This document shows, in pieces, positions 12,794 to 15,589 of a stretch of DNA of 15,589 nucleotides. The DNA is from an uncultured Roseburia sp. (lineage in GTDB: Bacteria; Bacillota; Clostridia; Lachnospirales; Lachnospiraceae): assembly GCA_934307185.1 (NCBI GenBank), contig CAKRCJ010000022.1:1-15589 (forward strand). Reading direction: 5' to 3'. Positions within the stretch are counted from its first letter, which is position 1; every line of letters starts with the position of its first letter. The notes beneath the pieces are model-generated. The model had not been told where the DNA came from, ran no database searches, and saw only the letters and a list, made by a program, of their open reading frames with translations. Position numbers and translations under genes: made by a program.

Positions 12794-14217
12794 TAAAAAA
12801 ACGTAGCCCCATGTATCATAGCACAAAATCCCTGTTGTTTTTTGCTCTGGTACATGGCTTCATCTGCCCTGCGGTAAAGGCTATCATAGCTGATATCCCC
12901 TACACCATCATAAAAACAGGCACCAATGCTGAGCATTATTTTTCTGTCCCACAGTGCCTTAATTTCAATTTTCTCGATATTTGCAAAGATTCTTTTGAAT
13001 ATTTCTCCTGCGCTCCACTGTTCAACCACATTCGGAAAAAACATTGCAAATTCATCCCCGCCAAGGCGCATAACGATATCATCTTTCCTGCAGATATTCT
13101 TCAGTGTGTGGGCGATTGCAATAATTACCTCATCCCCTACAGCATGTCCATAGGTATCATTAATAGACTTAAATTTATCACAGTCAATAATGCACATCAT
13201 GCCCTTTACTTTTTCATGTAATGCCTGTTCGATGAGCATTTCCCCATGTCCCCGGTTCCAAATACCTGTCATAAAGTCTGTCTGAGCCATATTCAGGAGA
13301 TTGTTTTCCCGCTCTTTTTGTTCATCAATGCTCTCTATACAATAGATTACATGGAGCAATCTGCCATTACTGTCAAAATCGACCGGTATAATCCTGCCCC
13401 TGCACCAGCCAAGTGTTTTTCCATAAAATTCGCTGACAATCGACGTTCTTCTGCCAATTCTTTCTTCAATGGTATCCAGATCGACAAATAAGAGTTCTTT
13501 CTGTAAATATTCTTCCGCACAATAACTGCTTAGTGTATTTTTTATATATGTGTCAAAACAGTCATCGGTGCGGTTCCCTAATACAGTATCCATCTTTCTG
13601 ATCACATTGAATTTACGTGTCTGGATATTTGCGTAATAAATGGAAATGTAAATCTGTGCAAAAGCAGAATAGCCGCTGAACCGTGCCATACGCTTAGCTT
13701 CCATGTCCTTGTTGCGTATTTTAAGTAAAGATACAATCAGGGAAGCAATCATATCAAGGAACACCGTAAGTCCCCGAAAGTCACTTTTCGGTGGATTATC
13801 CACCCCGAAAAATCCTCTAATTTCACAGTCAGCTCCAAACGATGAAACAACCAGCCGGTCTATATTTTGTCCACGGAGCAGCTTATATGAATCCGGATGT
13901 TCTTCTTTGATTTCTTCCATATCATGTATGATGATATTTTCATCTTTTTCAAAGCAGTCATACCACCATCTTATGACGTCCATTGAAAGTTCCTGTAAGT
14001 TGTCTATCTCCGGATTTACCCCATCCGCACACCACTCATATGTATTATTTGTTATATTTTCGTTCCGGCTGTCCTCAAATATGTATATTCTATCAGCGCC
14101 TATTTCTTTTCCCAAAAAACGGATGAACGCATTAATCTGTTCATCCGGTGTACCGTACTCAAGCGAAGCTCTTATCGCCTTATTAATAGTCAGTTCATAT
14201 TTAATAATTGTTTCCAT
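12790..14217 (-). CDS. GAF-GGDEF diguanylate cyclase
   Basis: The 475-residue product makes the second messenger cyclic di-GMP from two GTP. Residues about 10-165 look like a GAF sensor domain (ADRIYIFEDS, IRGFFGVDNPPKSDF). Residues about 180-300 are a PAS-like sensing region. The C-terminus is a complete GGDEF domain (DFMTGIWNRGHGE, IIDCDKFKSINDTYGHAVGDEV, active-site GGDEF at 386-390). The inhibitory site RxxD is Arg377-Asp380, exactly five residues before GGDEF, so product inhibition is expected. No membrane segment or signal peptide is seen, so the sensor is cytoplasmic. AAGGAAG lies seven bases before the ATG. It follows the EAL phosphodiesterase gene by 28 bp, probably in one transcript, and ends head-on against gntR. 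Confidence 0.92.
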   Translation of the reverse strand: METIIKYELTINKAIRASLEYGTPDEQINAFIRFLGKEIGADRIYIFEDSRNENITNNTYEWCADGVNPEIDNLQELSMDVIRWWYDCFEKDENIIIHDMEEIKEEHPDSYKLLRGQNIDRLVVSSFGADCEIRGFFGVDNPPKSDFRGLTVFLDMIASLIVSLLKIRNKDMEAKRMARFSGYSAFAQIYISIYYANIQTRKFNVIRKMDTVLGNRTDDCFDTYIKNTLSSYCAEEYLQKELLFVDLDTIEERIGRRTSIVSEFYGKTLGWCRGRIIPVDFDSNGRLLHVIYCIESIDEQKERENNLLNMAQTDFMTGIWNRGHGEMLIEQALHEKVKGMMCIIDCDKFKSINDTYGHAVGDEVIIAIAHTLKNICRKDDIVMRLGGDEFAMFFPNVVEQWSAGEIFKRIFANIEKIEIKALWDRKIMLSIGACFYDGVGDISYDSLYRRADEAMYQSKKQQGFCAMIHGATFFY

Positions 14218-14245
14218 ACAACGACTTCCTTAAATACTCCAATAA

Positions 14246-15463
14246 TTATTTTCCATCTTTATTTACAAACTGTTCATAAAACTCTTTTTTGCTGCATGGC
14301 TTTCCAAACAGATACCCCTGCAGATAATCGACATGCATTTCTTTCATACGCAGTTCCCACGCTTCTTTTTCAATCCCCTCAATACAGATTTTTACATTTA
14401 TACTATGAACCATTTCTATAATTTTCTTAAACAGTTCATAGTCTTTTTCATTGCACATTGCTTTTGCCGTAAAATCTTTATCAATCTTCACATAATCCGG
14501 ATTCATGTCATTGATACAATGAAGATTGGAATAACCGGATCCAAAATCATCAATTACAAACTGTATATTGTTTTCTTCAAGTTTTTTACGGAACCTGCAA
14601 AAGCATGGGGTCATGTCCATAAAACCGCTTTCTGTCATTTCAATACAGATGGATTCCGGCTGCAGATGGTTGGCTTCTATTGCAGAAATTATTTTGTTTG
14701 CCATTCTTCCCCTCAGAATCTGGATATAAGACACATTGACATTTACCTTGAAATCCGGAATATATTCCTGCATTTCCCGGCACATCTTCGCCGCCTCGTC
14801 CAACACAAACTTTCCGGCAGGAATAATAAGCTCGCTCTCTTCTAACAGCGGTATAAATTCCATCGGAGAAATCTGTTCCTTCTCCTCACTTTCAATTTGC
14901 GCCGAAAACCGCATGAGTGCTTCAGCACCAACCATATTTCCAGAATGGCAGTCTACAATCGGCTGGTAATATATCTCAAATCCTTCAAACTGATTTGCCG
15001 TTGCGCTGCGAAGGACACTCAAAATGGTATCCTTCCGTAAAAAGAACTTATAATCTTCCTGGTCAAAAAAATAAATACTGCTCCTACCGATACTCTTTGC
15101 CTGTTTTAAAGAAAAATCAGACTTTTTCCGGCATTCTTCAGCCCCTTCCCAAAGCGTAGACACATCCGTAACACCAACAGAAACCGAGAATATCGCTTTG
15201 TATTTTTCTGCAACAATAAAATCATCAATTTTCTCACATATTCTGTTCCGTAACTGTATTGCATCATCTTTTGTCCTGCTTTGCAGATCTATAATCATAT
15301 ATTTGTCCGGCAGCATAAAACGTTCAGCTGCTGATTGTGAAGTTCTGAAAGTATTCTTTTGCAGATCCATAATATAAAGATAGTCATCCATGTAAGGGGC
15401 AATCGCATCAATCAGCTCCCCGAAATCCATCTCATTAATTACTTTATATACATCCATGACCAT
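14246..15463 (-). CDS. EAL-domain c-di-GMP phosphodiesterase with truncated GGDEF region
   Basis: The 405-residue product ends in a full EAL domain (about 145-400), which hydrolyses cyclic di-GMP. Key residues are present: Glu181 of EAL, Asn243, Glu275, Asp305-Asp306 in DDFGSGYS, Lys327 in KIDKD, Glu362 in IEGIE, and Gln382. The first 50 residues look like the start of a PAS sensor (IMDLQKNTFRTSQSAAERFM). From about residue 53 the sequence resembles only the second half of a GGDEF domain (DKYMIIDLQS, IFSVSVGVTDVS, AKSIGRSSIYFFD). The rest of the PAS and the GGDEF active-site half are missing, as if by in-frame deletion. No clear ribosome site is seen; GGGCGG lies rather far upstream. It starts 25 bp after a chemotaxis receptor gene. 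Confidence 0.9.
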   Translation of the reverse strand: MVMDVYKVINEMDFGELIDAIAPYMDDYLYIMDLQKNTFRTSQSAAERFMLPDKYMIIDLQSRTKDDAIQLRNRICEKIDDFIVAEKYKAIFSVSVGVTDVSTLWEGAEECRKKSDFSLKQAKSIGRSSIYFFDQEDYKFFLRKDTILSVLRSATANQFEGFEIYYQPIVDCHSGNMVGAEALMRFSAQIESEEKEQISPMEFIPLLEESELIIPAGKFVLDEAAKMCREMQEYIPDFKVNVNVSYIQILRGRMANKIISAIEANHLQPESICIEMTESGFMDMTPCFCRFRKKLEENNIQFVIDDFGSGYSNLHCINDMNPDYVKIDKDFTAKAMCNEKDYELFKKIIEMVHSINVKICIEGIEKEAWELRMKEMHVDYLQGYLFGKPCSKKEFYEQFVNKDGK

Positions 15464-15488
15464 ATTCTAAAGAACCGCCCTTTTTGTA

Positions 15489-15589
15489 TTATTTTTTTAA
15501 GTCTGCAATTTTAAATTTTCGGATCATTTCACGCAGATTTTCTGCCTCACTGCTCATCTCCTGGCTGGCAGCTGCACACTGCTGGGAAG
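15489..15589 (-). CDS. Methyl-accepting chemotaxis protein, C-terminal end
   Basis: Only the last 33 codons are visible, reading SQQCAAASQEMSSEAENLRE then MIRKFKIADLKK and stop. This is the usual C-terminal end of a methyl-accepting chemotaxis receptor: the tail of the signalling coiled coil (QxCAAASQEMSSxAENLR) and a basic ending. These proteins pass ligand signals to CheA and CheW. Its stop is 25 bp before the EAL gene start on the same strand, which suggests one transcript linking chemotaxis and cyclic di-GMP control. The gene runs off the right edge. Confidence 0.82.
   Translation of the reverse strand, partial: SQQCAAASQEMSSEAENLREMIRKFKIADLKK

Noticed and set aside
1..15589. CRISPR array
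   Set aside because: No regularly spaced repeats of 20-40 bases were seen; the repeats present are palindromes or short motifs.

Overview
The window looks like the chromosome of a low-GC Gram-positive gut-type Clostridium relative, most likely a Lachnospiraceae member. This rests on AGGAGG-type ribosome sites, AT-rich spacers with TTGACA/TATAAT promoters, an HPr-like protein that keeps the regulatory serine, a tRNA gene without an encoded CCA, and protein styles I associate with that family. No species call is possible from the sequence alone.

Layout. Positions 1-349 (minus) hold the start of a peptide-binding lipoprotein, with a strong promoter, a leader hairpin that looks like a terminator, and palindromes. 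An M3 oligoendopeptidase follows on the same strand (867-2540), so this end is about peptide uptake and breakdown. Positions 2670-2999 are a long imperfect inverted repeat enclosing two hairpins with identical loops. Next come a small conserved protein (3026-3313, plus) and a two-gene minus operon: an HTH-VanZ fusion followed by a membrane-anchored extracellular protein (3369-4758).

Positions about 4918-8016 are a decayed prophage lying against the 3' end of a tRNA-Leu gene. It holds the 3' end of a group II intron, a frameshifted minor capsid fragment fused to the first part of a Cro-like HTH gene, an intact XRE/S24 repressor with a self-overlapping operator, a frameshifted replication-type protein, an intact Uma2-type nuclease gene, and an integrase that has lost its catalytic core. 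Only the repressor and Uma2 genes read cleanly.

Positions 8467-12793 are a sugar-acid module. A minus operon encodes a GntP permease, a Crh-like HPr protein with Asp in place of the phosphorylated His, and an IlvD/Edd-family dehydratase. A divergent FadR-type GntR regulator sits opposite, with two matching palindromes 63 bp apart in the shared control region. Positions 12790-15589 (minus) are a signalling cluster: the end of a chemotaxis receptor, an EAL phosphodiesterase with a truncated GGDEF half, and a GAF-GGDEF diguanylate cyclase with an intact inhibitory site. It converges on gntR with overlapping stop codons.

No complete new defence or mobile system is evident. The best leads are the inverted-repeat element, the Asp-bearing HPr protein inside a sugar-acid operon, the structured leader ahead of tRNA-Leu, and the remnants and control DNA of the prophage.
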